Origin: Saprospiraceae bacterium
GTDB lineage: Bacteria; Bacteroidota; Bacteroidia; Chitinophagales; Saprospiraceae
Assembly: GCA_020630355.1 (NCBI GenBank)
Contig: JAHDBO010000027.1
Location: forward strand, 1 to 13,457
Direction of reading: 5' to 3'
Length of the DNA: 13,457 nucleotides
Numbering within the stretch: the first letter of the stretch is position 1; each line of letters starts with the position of its first letter. The notes below the pieces were generated by a model that searched no databases, was not told where the DNA came from, and saw only the letters and a list, made by a program, of their open reading frames with translations. Of the stretch, positions 13,231 through 13,457 are shown in pieces. The position numbers were made by a program, and so were the translations under genes.

Positions 13231-13457
13231 ATGGATTTACCGCAATTTTCAAGGGGCCAACTGGCCTTACGCAATGGTCAAGATCATCCTGCTATTTGGG
13301 TTGCCTATAAGGGTATTATTTATGATGTGACAGAAAGTCGCCTGTGGAGAAACGGCAAGCATTACGAACATTGGGCAGGACAAGACTTAACAGAAGAGCT
13401 AGCAGATGCGCCACATACAGCAACAGTTTTTGAACGTTTTGAAAAGGTAGGGATTTT
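13231..13457 (+). CDS. Cytochrome b5-like heme-binding protein (partial, 3' end missing)
   Basis: The first 75 residues of a small protein of the cytochrome b5-like heme/steroid-binding family (COG4892 type); the gene runs off the window. Visible landmarks are the opening FSRGQLALRNGQDHPAIWVAYKGIIYDVT (6-34 region), SRLWRNGKHYEHWAGQDLTEEL (36-57 region) and ADAPHTATVFERFEKVG (58-74). His47 in EHWAG and His62 in APH are the likely axial heme ligands by family pattern, with His44 as an alternative for the first. Bacterial members are usually 75-90 residues, so this may be nearly complete, but a fusion to a membrane domain cannot be excluded. It is divergent from atpB. It may be a small electron carrier or heme binder; partner unknown. 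Confidence 0.87.
   Translation, partial: MDLPQFSRGQLALRNGQDHPAIWVAYKGIIYDVTESRLWRNGKHYEHWAGQDLTEELADAPHTATVFERFEKVGI

Overview
The window looks like chromosomal DNA of a Bacteroidota bacterium, possibly Saprospiria-like; the class is a guess. The signs are a PorP/SprF (type IX secretion family) membrane protein, an ATP synthase subunit a with the long exported N-terminal extension typical of this phylum, TAnnTTTG-type -7 promoter elements, lipoprotein signals, AT-rich spacers and no clear Shine-Dalgarno sequences.

Layout. 1-66 is the tail of an upstream gene, with a terminator hairpin over its stop codon. 138-1067 (+) is a diacylglycerol-kinase-family lipid kinase, meeting end to end a GH25 lysozyme-like lipoprotein (1068-1787, -). 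1885-4062 (+) is a two-gene unit: an SdiA-regulated-family lipoprotein, then an HD phosphohydrolase fused through a poly-lysine linker to a membrane domain of the Pycsar effector (DUF5706/PycTM) type. A bidirectional terminator (4091-4127) separates it from the PorP/SprF gene (4150-5220, -). 5555-7116 (+) is hemC-hemD, for two consecutive steps of tetrapyrrole synthesis. 7117-7450 is non-coding, with a possible palindromic repeat and a bidirectional terminator. 7451-13019 (-) is an F1Fo ATP synthase operon, transcribed atpB-atpE-atpF-atpH-atpA-atpG; atpD (beta) and atpC (epsilon) are not here. At 13231 a cytochrome b5-like heme-binding protein starts on the + strand and runs off the window.

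How the genes work together. The atp genes encode the whole Fo sector (a, b, c) plus delta, alpha and gamma; beta and epsilon must come from another locus. HemC and HemD are made from overlapping cistrons. The HD-PycTM protein probably shares a transcript with the lipoprotein before it. The remaining genes are mostly envelope functions with no obvious link.

Most of the window is ordinary housekeeping sequence. The parts most worth a second look are the HD-PycTM fusion with two in-phase A AAA AAG heptamers in its linker, the extremely His-rich exported N-terminus of AtpB, and the distinct inverted repeat in each of the four long spacers of the atp operon. No tRNA, rRNA, CRISPR array or insertion sequence was recognised.
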